Shown here in pieces: positions 1 to 7,897 of a DNA stretch of 64,000 nucleotides. Within the stretch, counting starts at the first letter, position 1; every line of letters begins with the position of its first letter. The notes under the pieces were generated by a model. That model saw only the letters and a list, made by a program, of their open reading frames with translations, was not told where the DNA came from and made no database searches. The position numbers and the translations under genes are program-made. Source of the DNA: Bifidobacterium breve (GTDB lineage Bacteria > Actinomycetota > Acidimicrobiia > Acidimicrobiales > Acidimicrobilacustridaceae); contig CAMAYJ010000001.1 of NCBI GenBank assembly GCA_945862505.1, forward strand, positions 37,184 through 101,183. Reading direction: 5' to 3'.

Positions 1-138
1 CTTTTCGAGGGCTCGAGTTTCGAAGGATCGAGCTCGCTCGCTCCCTGGAATCGCGACCTCGAACCACGTCGTCCGGTCCGTCACCTTCAGTTGGTCGCAG
101 GCCCATCCCCAGCAGCCGCTAAAGCCCGTCGGAGCCCA

Positions 139-489
139 ATGCGTGTCCTGATCGCTGGTTTGGGTCTCGCTGTGCTGGTGGCCTTCGCGGCAATGGGAGT
201 CCTTCCCTTCCTCGGTGCCGATGCTGCTGCTTCAACGCCGGCCTCGTCCGCCGACTCGACGAGCCCAGCCGGTGCTGACGCCCAACGCGCGTCAACACCG
301 GCTGCGGCCCCGTCGGTTGCTGTTCCCGTCGAGATCGTCGTGCAATCGGGCGATTCTCTCTGGAGCGTCGCTCGCCGCTTACAGCCACGTGGCGATCTTC
401 GTCGCCTCGTCGATCGTCTGATCGAGCGCGTCGGTGCCACCAGCGTTACTCGCGGGCAACACATCAACGTGAGTGGTCTTCTCGACTGA
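139..489 (+). CDS. ChiZ-like membrane-anchored LysM protein
   Basis: This is a small secreted or membrane-anchored peptidoglycan-binding protein of 116 residues. Residues 1-30 form one hydrophobic segment (signal anchor), followed by an Ala/Ser/Thr-rich linker. The C-terminal LysM motif begins VEIVVQSGDSLWSVARRL. In Mycobacterium tuberculosis the gene beside nrdR (Rv2719c, chiZ) has the same TM-linker-LysM layout and is SOS-linked, so this is probably its counterpart. I chose the ATG at 139 because GGAG lies at 131-134. The frame is open to the window edge, so a longer start (for example TTG at 91) is possible. lexA would be expected just outside the window. Confidence 0.75.
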   Translation: MRVLIAGLGLAVLVAFAAMGVLPFLGADAAASTPASSADSTSPAGADAQRASTPAAAPSVAVPVEIVVQSGDSLWSVARRLQPRGDLRRLVDRLIERVGATSVTRGQHINVSGLLD

Positions 490-548
490 GAATTTGTGGG
501 TGTCCTCGCACTTCTCTTGGTGCGTGAGAAGCGTCTGAATGAGATGTG

Positions 549-567
549 ACACTGAAAATCACAGTGT
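549..567. promoter_or_regulatory. Inverted repeat upstream of nrdR
   Basis: ACACTG (549-554) and CAGTGT (562-567) are perfect 6-bp arms around a 7-nt spacer, 19 nt before the nrdR start. It could be an operator or a weak hairpin ending the LysM gene. No T-run follows, and it does not fit the 16-bp NrdR box. Confidence 0.35.
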
Positions 568-585
568 TCGCAGTAGTTTTGAAGC

Positions 586-1065
586 GTGCGTTGTCCCACA
601 TGTGCTCATCTCGATGACAAAGTCGTCGATTCACGTCAGTCAGATGACGGCGAAGCCGTTCGTCGGCGTCGTGAGTGTCTGGCCTGTGGGGCGCGGTTCA
701 CAACTTTCGAACGCCTTGAACTTGTGCCGATGGTTGTGGTGAAACGATCAGGCGATCGCGTGCCATTCGAGCAAAACAAGATCAATGAAGGCATTGCCGC
801 GGCAGCTAAGGGCCGACCAATCGAAGAAGAAACGATTCTTCTGACTGCTGCTGCGATAGCAGAAGAGTTGCGGTTAGTGGGTCCTGAAGTCACCAGCGAG
901 CAAGTGGGCTTCGCCGTGCTCGAACATCTTCGTGATCTTGACCATGTTGCCTACATGCGCTTTGTCAGTGTGTACAAAGGTTTCGATGACGCCGCTGATT
1001 TTCAAAGAGAAATCACACTGCTTACGAAAGCCACAGAACCGAAGCGTCACGATTCGCGAGCGTAA
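586..1065 (+). CDS. nrdR: Transcriptional repressor NrdR
   Basis: NrdR is the nucleotide-sensing repressor of ribonucleotide reductase genes. The protein has the expected length (159 aa). A zinc ribbon is formed by C3-x-x-C6 and C31-x-x-C34, and an ATP-cone domain starts with VVVKRSGDRVPFEQNKI near residue 50. The start is GTG at 586, giving the family N-terminus MRCPxC. The 3' end overlaps the convergent RibD-C gene by 19 bp. NrdR-like boxes lie in front of nrdJ about 1.1 kb downstream, so that gene is the probable target. Confidence 0.97.
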   Translation: MRCPTCAHLDDKVVDSRQSDDGEAVRRRRECLACGARFTTFERLELVPMVVVKRSGDRVPFEQNKINEGIAAAAKGRPIEEETILLTAAAIAEELRLVGPEVTSEQVGFAVLEHLRDLDHVAYMRFVSVYKGFDDAADFQREITLLTKATEPKRHDSRA

Positions 1066-1790
1066 CGCAGTAAGAGCACATCTTCTTCAACAACAACTCG
1101 CGTGAGTTTCAGAGCGTTGGCGGCTCCCATCGCTGGTCCACGCGCGCCGCGCGTCGCAGTCCCGCCGACAAGGACTGGCGAAATTGTTTGGCACCATTCG
1201 TCGACGAGGTCGTCGGCCAGCAGCTGATTGTTGAGCGTTGGTCCGCCTTCGCATAACAGCGTGGTCATTCGTTGCGCATGTAACTGTGCGAGTGCATCGC
1301 GCAGATCAACGCCGTCGCCACCGGCAACGATGATGTCGGCAACCTCACGAAGATTTGCCACAGCATCGGTAGACGCAGATTCCGTAGTGATGACGATCGG
1401 TCGTTGTTTTGCATCGCTAAACAAACGTGCCGTTGGATCGAGACGTGCGCGTCCGCTCACTACTGCGAGACGCGGGAACCGTTCTTGTCCGCGTGTAACG
1501 CGTCGTGCTTGCGCAGCAGTGTCGAGTTGTACGGGCCCATAGTTCTCTGCGCGCACAGTCCCTGCTCCGACGAGGATGACATCGGGCATCTCGCGTAATG
1601 CATGAAACATCGCTTTGTCAGCGGGGCTGCCGAGCGCCCCCGAGCGCCCTTCAATCTCGATCGCTCCATCGATGCTTGCCACCATGTTGACCGCGACCCA
1701 GGGTCGGTCCGAAGGGGAAGCTCGGAGCGCGTCGGCGACGAGCTCGACCGGGTTCACATCGTTGATGAATGTGGGCAGCAACTGGTGCAC
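1047..1790 (-). CDS. RibD C-terminal domain reductase (Rv2671-like)
   Basis: This is a stand-alone RibD-C/dihydrofolate-reductase-fold protein of 247 aa, predicted to use NADPH to reduce a pyrimidine or pterin substrate. It lacks the deaminase domain of full RibD. Diagnostic segments are WVAVNMVASIDGAIEIEGRSG, DVILVGAGTVRAENYGP and LLCEGGPTLNNQLL. M. tuberculosis Rv2671 has the same segments and has reported DHFR activity. I chose GTG at 1790 because relatives begin close to (x)QLLP. A longer start at 1883 would run through the DnaA-box-like repeats. No strong ribosome binding site is visible at either start. Confidence 0.85.
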   Translation of the reverse strand: MHQLLPTFINDVNPVELVADALRASPSDRPWVAVNMVASIDGAIEIEGRSGALGSPADKAMFHALREMPDVILVGAGTVRAENYGPVQLDTAAQARRVTRGQERFPRLAVVSGRARLDPTARLFSDAKQRPIVITTESASTDAVANLREVADIIVAGGDGVDLRDALAQLHAQRMTTLLCEGGPTLNNQLLADDLVDEWCQTISPVLVGGTATRGARGPAMGAANALKLTRVVVEEDVLLLRYARES

Positions 1791-1834
1791 AGCGCCACGA
1801 TAGGGGGACGTGGGGACGGCTGGCCCATGGCCGC

Positions 1835-1881
1835 TGTGGATAACAGTGGATAACTCTGAAGTAATCCACCGGCTATCCACC
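1835..1881. repeat. Cluster of four DnaA-box-like 9-mers
   Basis: TGTGGATAA (1835-1843) is the exact reverse complement of the DnaA box TTATCCACA. AGTGGATAA (1845-1853) has one mismatch. Facing them are TAATCCACC (1862-1870) and CTATCCACC (1873-1881), each with two mismatches. Together they form an imperfect inverted array in the divergent gap between the RibD-C gene and nrdJ. DnaA regulation of nrd genes is known in E. coli; a role here is inference. Confidence 0.5.
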
Positions 1882-2110
1882 ACAAATACACAGGGTTATT
1901 CCCCTTCCAACCCACAGGCATGAGTCGTACGGTTCACCCGGGTGCAGTGCTGCGGCGCGAGCGACGGACGGTGGTGTGACGTTCTGTGCGTTCTCGGTTG
2001 GCAGGACGGCTCCTAGGGCGTGGGTCCGCGTGACCTGCTCTACCTGGCGCTCGTGTCGCGGCGCACCCAACCACTCGAATTCCCACGTCAGGACCGATTC
2101 TTGGCAATCG
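1882..2110. other. Upstream part of the nrdJ divergent intergenic region
   Basis: The non-coding gap between the RibD-C gene and nrdJ runs from 1791 to 2461 (671 bp). This part lies between the DnaA-like cluster and the nrdJ promoter. I find no RNA gene, no cobalamin riboswitch motif and no coding frame that looks real. An open frame continues upstream of nrdJ through here, but its translation does not resemble NrdJ. Confidence 0.4.
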
Positions 2111-2140
2111 TTGACACGGGTGGAATTACTCTGCTGTAAT
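2111..2140 (+). promoter_or_regulatory. Promoter of nrdJ
   Basis: TTGACA (2111-2116) is separated by 18 bp from TGTAAT (2135-2140), with a TG at 2132-2133 that makes an extended -10. Transcription would start near 2147, leaving a leader of about 315 nt before the nrdJ ATG. This is one of the best sigma-70-type promoters in the window. Confidence 0.75.
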
Positions 2141-2145
2141 TCCAC
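2120..2145. promoter_or_regulatory. Perfect 10-bp inverted repeat over the nrdJ promoter
   Basis: GTGGAATTAC (2120-2129) and GTAATTCCAC (2136-2145) are exact reverse complements around TCTGCT. The element covers the spacer and -10 of the nrdJ promoter and runs into the first NrdR-like box. It does not match the NrdR consensus and could be the site of a second regulator. Confidence 0.6.
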
Positions 2146-2157
2146 GACATCTTGTGG
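2142..2157. promoter_or_regulatory. NrdR-like box 1
   Basis: CCACGACATCTTGTGG fits the 16-bp NrdR box core (C-w-A-t-A-T-a-T-w-G) except for one w position. It sits immediately downstream of the nrdJ -10, over the expected transcription start, which suits repression. Confidence 0.75.
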
Positions 2158-2183
2158 CCCGGATGGTGAGGGGGCCGAAGTAA

Positions 2184-2199
2184 CCACAACATCTTGTGG
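2184..2199. promoter_or_regulatory. NrdR-like box 2
   Basis: CCACAACATCTTGTGG matches the NrdR core. With one more base on each side it forms an 18-bp palindrome with 7-bp arms. It lies exactly 42 bp from box 1, about four helical turns, matching the paired-box layout typical of NrdR-controlled promoters. Confidence 0.8.
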
Positions 2200-2461
2200 T
2201 GGGCAGGAATTGGGACCCCAAAAGGGCCTGAAACCCGCACCGAGACCACGACAAGACCCAAAATTCGAATCCCGACAGCCCTTCTTCCCTGAAGAGATCT
2301 GCCAGAAACCGAATCTTTGGTGTGGTGGATTCCCCTCAGCAGTCCAACCGGCTCACTCGATTTGGTGGCCACCCCCGAGGCAACCGCTTCCGCAGCACCC
2401 GCTGCACCCCGTCCCTTACTCGCCACCACAACTCATCGATCACCCACGCGGAGGACTTCTC

Positions 2462-5257
2462 ATGGCCCTGGCACCTGAACAGGCCGGCATCGGCATCCGT
2501 CGGCACTACACAAGCGTCGACACTCATCCCTACGACCAGGTCGAGTGGGAACGTCGTGACGCTCGCATCTCGAACTGGAAGACCGGCGAGGTTGCCTTCG
2601 AGCAGCTCGGCGTCGAGTTTCCTCTGGGTTGGTCGCTGAACGCCACCAACATCGTGTCCCAGAAGTACTTCCGCGGCACCCCCGACACCGATGAGCGCGA
2701 ATGGTCGCTCAAGCAGGTCGCCGATCGTGTCGCCGACACCATCACCGACTGGGGAATTCGCGATGGTTACTTCGTCACCGACGAAGAGGCCGAAGCGTTT
2801 CGCTCCGAACTCAAGTTCATCATCATCACCCAGCGCGCTGCGTTCAACTCACCGGTGTGGTTCAACATCGGCGTCGAAGGCGTGCCGCAGCAGGCTTCGG
2901 CCTGTTTCATCTTGTCGGTCGACGACAAGATGGACTCCATCCTCAACTGGTACGTCGAGGAAGGCACGATCTTCAAGGGCGGCTCGGGCGCAGGTATCAA
3001 CCTTTCCCGCATTCGTTCTTCCAAGGAATTCCTCAAGGGCGGTGGCACCGCTTCCGGTCCCGTGAGTTTCATGCGTGGCGCCGATGCGTCTGCTGGCACC
3101 ATCAAGTCCGGTGGTAAGACCCGCCGCGCCGCCAAAATGGTCATTCTCAATGTCGATCATCCCGACATCGAAGAGTTCATCTGGTGCAAGTCTCGTGAAG
3201 AGAAGAAGGCCCGTGCCCTCCGCGACGCTGGCTTCGACATGGATCTCGATGGCATCGACATCACCTCGATCCAGTACCAGAACGCCAACAACTCAGTTCG
3301 CGTCACCGACGAGTTCATGCAGGCCGTCGTTGACGACACCGATTGGCACCTGCGTGCCGTGCACGGTGGCGAAATCGTCAAGACCATTCGTGCTCGCGAT
3401 CTCATGCGTCAGATCTCGCAGGCGTCCTGGGAATGCGCCGACCCCGGCATGCAGTTCGACACCACGATCAACCACTGGCACACCGCGTGCAACACCGGTC
3501 GCATCAATGGTTCGAACCCGTGCTCGGAATACATGCACATCGACAATTCCGCTTGCAACCTTGCCAGCATCAACCTTCTCCATTACCTCGGCGAAGACGG
3601 CGTGTTCGACATCAATGCCTACAAGCACACGATCGAAATCATGTTCACCGCGCAGGAAATCCTCGTCGGCAACGCCGATTACCCGACCGTTCCGATCGGC
3701 GACAACTCCCGCAAGTTCCGTCAGCTCGGTCTTGGTTATGCCAACCTCGGTGCGCTTCTCATGGCCCTTGGTCTTCCGTACGACTCCGACGAAGGCCGTG
3801 CCCTCGCCGGTGCGATCACCTCGCTCATGACCGGTCACGCCTATGCCACTTCGGCTCGTACCGCATCTCGCATGGGTGCGTTCGCTGGCTACGCCGAAAA
3901 CGCCGAGCACATGCTTCGCGTTCTTGATCAGCACCGAGCCGCAGCGGCCACCATCGACGAAGAGCTTGTTCCTCCGGCGTTGCTATCGGCGGCACAGCAG
4001 TCATGGGACACCGCATGTGAACTCGCCGCTGAAGTTGGCGTGCGTAACTCACAGGCTTCGGTTCTCGCACCGACCGGCACCATTGGCCTCATGATGGACT
4101 GCGACACCACCGGTGTTGAGCCCGACCTTGGTCTGGTCAAGATGAAAAAGCTTGTTGGCGGCGGCACCATGTCGATCGTCAACCAGACGATTCCTCGTGC
4201 CCTCACCAAGCTCGGTTACACCGATGCACAGATGGACGAAATCGTTGCCTACATCAACGAGAACATGTCAATCCTCGGTGCACCACACATCAAGGCCGAA
4301 CACATCCCCGTGTTTGCCTGCTCGATGGGTGACAACATCATCCACTACACCGGCCACATCCGCATGATGGGTGCGGTGCAGCCGTTCATCTCGGGCGCTA
4401 TCTCCAAGACCGTCAACATGCCTGAAGACGTCTCGGTTGAAGAGGTTGAGAAGATCCACATCGAGGCCTGGCAGCTTGGCATCAAGGCTGTCGCTATCTA
4501 CCGTGACAACTGCAAGGTTGCCCAGCCGTTGTCGGCATCGAAGAAAGATGTTGAAGGCGCCGATGATCCGGTTGCTGGTGCGGTCGAAGTCATCGAGCGT
4601 GTTGTCGAAAAGATCGTCTACCAACCGATCCGTCAGAAGCTTCCTCGCACCCGCGTGTCGCGCACCTTCGAGTTCCGCGTCGCCGATTGCAAGGGCTTCG
4701 TTACCGTTGGCCAGTACGAAGATGGTCGCCCAGGCGAAATCTTTGTTCGTGTGTCAAAGCAGGGTTCCACCCTCGCCGGCATCATGGACGCCTTCGCCAT
4801 CTCGGTGTCGCATGGCCTTCAGTACGGCGTACCGCTGCGCTCGTTCATCGAAGCGTTCACGGGCATGCGATTCGAACCAGCCGGCATGACCGACGATCCG
4901 GACATCCGTATCGCCAACTCGCTCATGGACTATCTCTTCCGCCGCATGGCGCTTGAGTACCTCTCACCCGAGGAGCGTGCGGAACTCAACATCCTCACCA
5001 CCTCAGAGCGCATGCAGCCGACGCTTCCGGGCGTCGACGAAGGCATCGAAACCCGTCAGGGTTCCGAAATGCCGGTCGACCCTCCGTCCATCGAATCAGT
5101 GTCAACACTTCTCACCGACACACAAACCACGTTGGTTCGTGAAGTGAAGACAGCCAATCACGATGCACCGATGTGCATGCAGTGCGGTGTCACCATGCAG
5201 CGTGCTGGCTCCTGCCACGCATGTCCGTCATGCGGCACCACCAGCGGTTGCAGCTGA
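2462..5257 (+). CDS. nrdJ: Vitamin B12-dependent (class II) ribonucleotide reductase
   Basis: NrdJ reduces ribonucleotides to deoxyribonucleotides using adenosylcobalamin, independent of oxygen. The 931-aa protein shows the GSGAGINLSRIRSS segment (about residue 173), the catalytic NPCSE loop at 352-356 with radical Cys354 and Glu356, APTGTIGLMMDCDTTG near 536, and a TSCPD-type domain around 720-840. A cysteine-rich C-terminal tail (905-931, CMQCG...CPSCG) is the probable redox-relay/zinc ribbon. I chose ATG 2462 because GGAGG lies at 2450-2454; the 162 residues in frame upstream are unlike the family. It is monocistronic, ends at a hairpin terminator, and is controlled by the NrdR sites upstream. 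Confidence 0.96.
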   Translation: MALAPEQAGIGIRRHYTSVDTHPYDQVEWERRDARISNWKTGEVAFEQLGVEFPLGWSLNATNIVSQKYFRGTPDTDEREWSLKQVADRVADTITDWGIRDGYFVTDEEAEAFRSELKFIIITQRAAFNSPVWFNIGVEGVPQQASACFILSVDDKMDSILNWYVEEGTIFKGGSGAGINLSRIRSSKEFLKGGGTASGPVSFMRGADASAGTIKSGGKTRRAAKMVILNVDHPDIEEFIWCKSREEKKARALRDAGFDMDLDGIDITSIQYQNANNSVRVTDEFMQAVVDDTDWHLRAVHGGEIVKTIRARDLMRQISQASWECADPGMQFDTTINHWHTACNTGRINGSNPCSEYMHIDNSACNLASINLLHYLGEDGVFDINAYKHTIEIMFTAQEILVGNADYPTVPIGDNSRKFRQLGLGYANLGALLMALGLPYDSDEGRALAGAITSLMTGHAYATSARTASRMGAFAGYAENAEHMLRVLDQHRAAAATIDEELVPPALLSAAQQSWDTACELAAEVGVRNSQASVLAPTGTIGLMMDCDTTGVEPDLGLVKMKKLVGGGTMSIVNQTIPRALTKLGYTDAQMDEIVAYINENMSILGAPHIKAEHIPVFACSMGDNIIHYTGHIRMMGAVQPFISGAISKTVNMPEDVSVEEVEKIHIEAWQLGIKAVAIYRDNCKVAQPLSASKKDVEGADDPVAGAVEVIERVVEKIVYQPIRQKLPRTRVSRTFEFRVADCKGFVTVGQYEDGRPGEIFVRVSKQGSTLAGIMDAFAISVSHGLQYGVPLRSFIEAFTGMRFEPAGMTDDPDIRIANSLMDYLFRRMALEYLSPEERAELNILTTSERMQPTLPGVDEGIETRQGSEMPVDPPSIESVSTLLTDTQTTLVREVKTANHDAPMCMQCGVTMQRAGSCHACPSCGTTSGCS

Positions 5258-5287
5258 TCCTGCCAACGCATCACGCAGTCTGAATGG

Positions 5288-5311
5288 TGGCCCGGGCTTC
5301 GGCTCGGGTCA
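5288..5311 (+). terminator. Rho-independent terminator after nrdJ
   Basis: TGGCCCGGGC (5288-5297) pairs with GCTCGGGTCA (5302-5311) through ten pairs, two of them G-U, closed by a TTCG tetraloop. The T-rich stretch TCTTCGTTTTT follows at once. It may also serve the convergent methyltransferase gene. Confidence 0.8.
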
Positions 5312-5375
5312 TCTTCGTTTTTGCGAATGTTCAGCCGGTCTTGTTGACGCTGTCACTGCGGCCGTAAAGGTCATA

Positions 5376-5993
5376 TCAGCCCGGGTTGATGGCCTGACCG
5401 AACGTCATGAACACCCATGGCTTGGGGCCTTTGGTATATTCGCTGTGGACGAATTCGAATTCGAAGCCGGCAGCCTTCACGAGTTCCACTGGGTCCCGGG
5501 TGAGGTGGCAACCATCGGCCAGACGCTTTTCAAGTGGATCAAGGCGACGCTGCCACGTCTGCGTCTTCGTGTCGGGAGCGAGGCCATGTTCGAGGAAGTG
5601 GAACTTTCCACCGGGCTTGAGCACGCGGCGGAGTTCGGCGAGCGCTTGTTCAACGCCGGGGATGGTGCAGAGCGTGAAGGTGCAAAGCGCTCCGTCGCAA
5701 GAATTGTCGCCGAGTGCCACGGTTTCGCCATGCAGGCCTGCGTACTGGATGGGGATGGGGGAGGCGGCAATACGGGGTACCGCGATCTTGCGAGCGGTTA
5801 ACGCCGGCTCGACGGCGTAGACGAGTTCGATCTCTGGCGGATAACTCGCAACGTTGAGGCCAGACCCAAATCCGATTTCCAGCACTGTTCCTGAAAGGCC
5901 GGCGGCCACGGCATCGCGGCCCTGTTGCATGGCAGACGTGCCGCACATCTTGTCGATGAAGCGAGGAACGATGTATGTGCTGTAGAAACCCAT
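5376..5993 (-). CDS. Class I SAM-dependent methyltransferase
   Basis: This is a predicted small-molecule methyltransferase of 205 aa. SAM-binding motif I is VLEIGFGSG at residues 37-45, the acidic loop is YAVEPA near 60, and the post-I region includes ALCTFTLCTIPGVEQALAELRRVLKPGG, typical of the UbiE/Coq5 and METTL7-like group. I chose the ATG at 5993 (MGFYSTYIVPRF), which is where relatives begin; an in-frame ATG at 6056 would add 21 unlikely residues. The substrate is unknown. It is divergent from the esterase gene at 6068. Confidence 0.8.
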   Translation of the reverse strand: MGFYSTYIVPRFIDKMCGTSAMQQGRDAVAAGLSGTVLEIGFGSGLNVASYPPEIELVYAVEPALTARKIAVPRIAASPIPIQYAGLHGETVALGDNSCDGALCTFTLCTIPGVEQALAELRRVLKPGGKFHFLEHGLAPDTKTQTWQRRLDPLEKRLADGCHLTRDPVELVKAAGFEFEFVHSEYTKGPKPWVFMTFGQAINPG

Positions 5994-6067
5994 CTCGCTG
6001 ACGGTAGCGGTTGAGGGCGTTGCGATTCTCTCCGCCCTATGGTGACCACAGGACACGAGGGGGAACT

Positions 6068-7024
6068 ATGCAACTTTGGACCGATGAAATCGAGGCCATG
6101 AGGCCCGAGGCGCGCGCTGTGGTCGATGCCGGGATGGCGCTAGTGGCCGAAGCGTTTGCCAGCGATGGTGAACCGCCGAAGGATCTTCTCGGTCAGGTTC
6201 AGCAAATGCGCCGCACATTTGAGCGCACGTTTGCGCCGCTACCTGAAGCCATTGTTCGCGATATTGCCGGTGTCTCATGTCGCACGTTTCTTCCTGACGG
6301 CCCGGCTTCGGCGGTCTACGTGCACTTCCATGGTGGCGGAATGGTTATCGGTGCACCGGAAATGGGCGATACCGGCAATTTGGATCTGAGCCGCCGATTC
6401 GGAATGGCAGTGGTTTCTGTTGGCTATCGCAAAGCCCCAGAGCATCCATTTCCTGCCGGTCCCGATGATGGGATCGCGGTGGTGAAATGGGTGATCGAAA
6501 ACGGACTGGCCGAGTACGGCTCGAATCGCATCATCGTTGGCGGAGAATCTGCGGGCGGGTATATGGCAGCAGCGGTCGCGTTGCGCATGCGCGACGAACT
6601 CAATGCATCCGACAACCTCATTGGCGCCAACCTGGTGTTTGGGGTGCACGACTGGGGACGCTCGCCCAGTCAGCGCGGTGTACGCGTGCTCGACGGTCCC
6701 GACTTGCTCACGCCAGAAGGTATGGCGATGTTCGGCGATTGCTATTTGCCCGGCATGAGTATTGAGGAGCGACGCTCGCCAAACGTGTCACCCCTGTTTG
6801 CTGACTTACAAAACTTGTGTCCTGCATTCATGAGCGTGGGAACGGCAGACCACTTACTCGACGACACATTGATGCTGGCTCCTCGTTGGGCCGCTGCGGA
6901 CAATGAGGTTGAACTGTTTGTTGCGCCTGAGATGCCTCACGGATTCCAAGCATTTCCATGCGGGATTACTTCGGCGTGGGCAGCTGCTCTGTTCGATTGG
7001 CTCGCTCGCCGGCTTGCGTCCTAA
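6068..7024 (+). CDS. HSL-family alpha/beta-hydrolase (esterase)
   Basis: This is a hormone-sensitive-lipase-type carboxylesterase of 318 aa. The oxyanion motif HGGG is at residues 88-91, the nucleophile elbow GESAG has Ser161, and the remaining triad members are Asp261 (GTADHLLDD) and His291 (MPHGFQ). The ATG at 6068 follows a GAGGGGG ribosome binding site; an upstream GTG in the same frame has none. It has no signal peptide, so it probably acts in the cytoplasm on short or medium acyl esters. A strong hairpin follows. Confidence 0.88.
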   Translation: MQLWTDEIEAMRPEARAVVDAGMALVAEAFASDGEPPKDLLGQVQQMRRTFERTFAPLPEAIVRDIAGVSCRTFLPDGPASAVYVHFHGGGMVIGAPEMGDTGNLDLSRRFGMAVVSVGYRKAPEHPFPAGPDDGIAVVKWVIENGLAEYGSNRIIVGGESAGGYMAAAVALRMRDELNASDNLIGANLVFGVHDWGRSPSQRGVRVLDGPDLLTPEGMAMFGDCYLPGMSIEERRSPNVSPLFADLQNLCPAFMSVGTADHLLDDTLMLAPRWAAADNEVELFVAPEMPHGFQAFPCGITSAWAAALFDWLARRLAS

Positions 7025-7029
7025 CGCGA

Positions 7030-7057
7030 CGATGCCCGCCCCAAAGGGCGGGCATCG
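7030..7057. terminator. Bidirectional hairpin terminator
   Basis: GATGCCCGCCC (7031-7041) and GGGCGGGCATC (7046-7056) are perfect complements, extended by one C-G pair, around a CAAA loop. It lies between the convergent esterase and lipoprotein genes and probably terminates both. Confidence 0.8.
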
Positions 7058-7079
7058 AATGCGATCAGGAGTTTTCAGA

Positions 7080-7775
7080 TCAGTTGGACATGCAACCGTT
7101 GGTGTAGATCACGGCCGGAAGTTTGCCCTGCTGGCAAACAACACCGCGGTCCTGGGTGACCCACTTGCCGTCGCGTGATGCCAACACATCGGTAACGCCC
7201 AATGTGGGTGCGCCACTCCCTGCAGGAGGCGTGAGTTCTGCCCATGCGTAGGCCCAGCCTGAGTCACAGCCAAATCCTGTGACCTTGACGGTGGTCCCTG
7301 CAGTCATCGCGGCATCAACGCCAGCGGTGATGGCGGTCGAGGTGCACGCAGCTGCTGCTCCGGTCGGACCAACTGGGGCCGGTGTCGGAGTCGGAAGCAC
7401 GCAAATCTTCTTCTTGGCTTGAGCGTCGGCGGAAAGTGCTGCCTTCGTCTTCGGGCCGTAGGTGCCGTCAACGGTCAGGCCAGCGCCCTTCTGGAATGCC
7501 TTGATGCTGGAAATTGTGTGTGGTCCAATGATTCCGTCGTTGTTGCCAACATCGCAACCGACGGCGTCGAGCCATTCCTGCATTTGAATGACGTCGGCCT
7601 TGGTGAGGGTGTTCACTGGCTTCACACCAGATGTCGTGGGTGATGAAGCGGCAGTCGTGGTGGTCGTGCTTTTGTCGCTTGACTTGCTGTCGCTACTGCA
7701 CGCGCCAACGCCGGCCACGATGGCCAACGAAAGGACAGCAACGCCGAGAATTCGGCGCGCAGAATGAGAACGCAT
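7080..7775 (-). CDS. Secreted lipoprotein with peptidoglycan-binding domain
   Basis: This 231-aa protein has a lipoprotein signal ending at VAGVGAC with lipidated Cys26, then a Ser/Thr-rich linker. A PG_binding_1 domain lies around residues 55-115 (LTKADVIQMQEWLDAVGCD, DGIIGPHTISSIKAFQKGAG, DGTYGPKTKAAL). The C-terminal half is a secreted domain with several cysteines that I do not recognise. It is predicted to sit on the outer face of the membrane and bind cell wall. GGAGGAACT precedes the ATG. It looks monocistronic. Confidence 0.82.
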   Translation of the reverse strand: MRSHSARRILGVAVLSLAIVAGVGACSSDSKSSDKSTTTTTAASSPTTSGVKPVNTLTKADVIQMQEWLDAVGCDVGNNDGIIGPHTISSIKAFQKGAGLTVDGTYGPKTKAALSADAQAKKKICVLPTPTPAPVGPTGAAAACTSTAITAGVDAAMTAGTTVKVTGFGCDSGWAYAWAELTPPAGSGAPTLGVTDVLASRDGKWVTQDRGVVCQQGKLPAVIYTNGCMSN

Positions 7776-7897
7776 AGTTCCTCCGGGGGTAGGGGTAGAA
7801 GGCGAAACCGCCTTCCAGAACGGTAGTGAGTGGGGTGCTCAAGGCCGTGGACCCCAGCGATGTGCCACGCTCTCAGGAGACAGAGAAGGAGTGGGGC

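Noticed and set aside
1-40. Possible LexA/SOS box near the window start (TCGAG-rich repeats)
   Set aside because: The actinobacterial SOS box TCGAAC-N4-GTTCGA is not present. Only a GCTCGA/TCGAGC repeat is seen, and too little flanking sequence is available.
1976-2461. In-frame extension of nrdJ by 162 residues upstream
   Set aside because: Its translation is Cys/Pro/Arg-rich, unlike NrdJ, and it contains the promoter and NrdR boxes. The ATG at 2462 has a clear GGAGG.
1791-2461. Cobalamin riboswitch before nrdJ
   Set aside because: I looked for the conserved B12-box sequence and found no convincing match. A covariance model would be needed to exclude it fully.
3075-3934. Long open frames overlapping nrdJ in other frames
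   Set aside because: They are Arg/Ser/Pro-rich by-products of high-GC codon use and overlap a conserved gene, with no ribosome binding site or family resemblance. Similar overlapping frames elsewhere were dismissed for the same reason.
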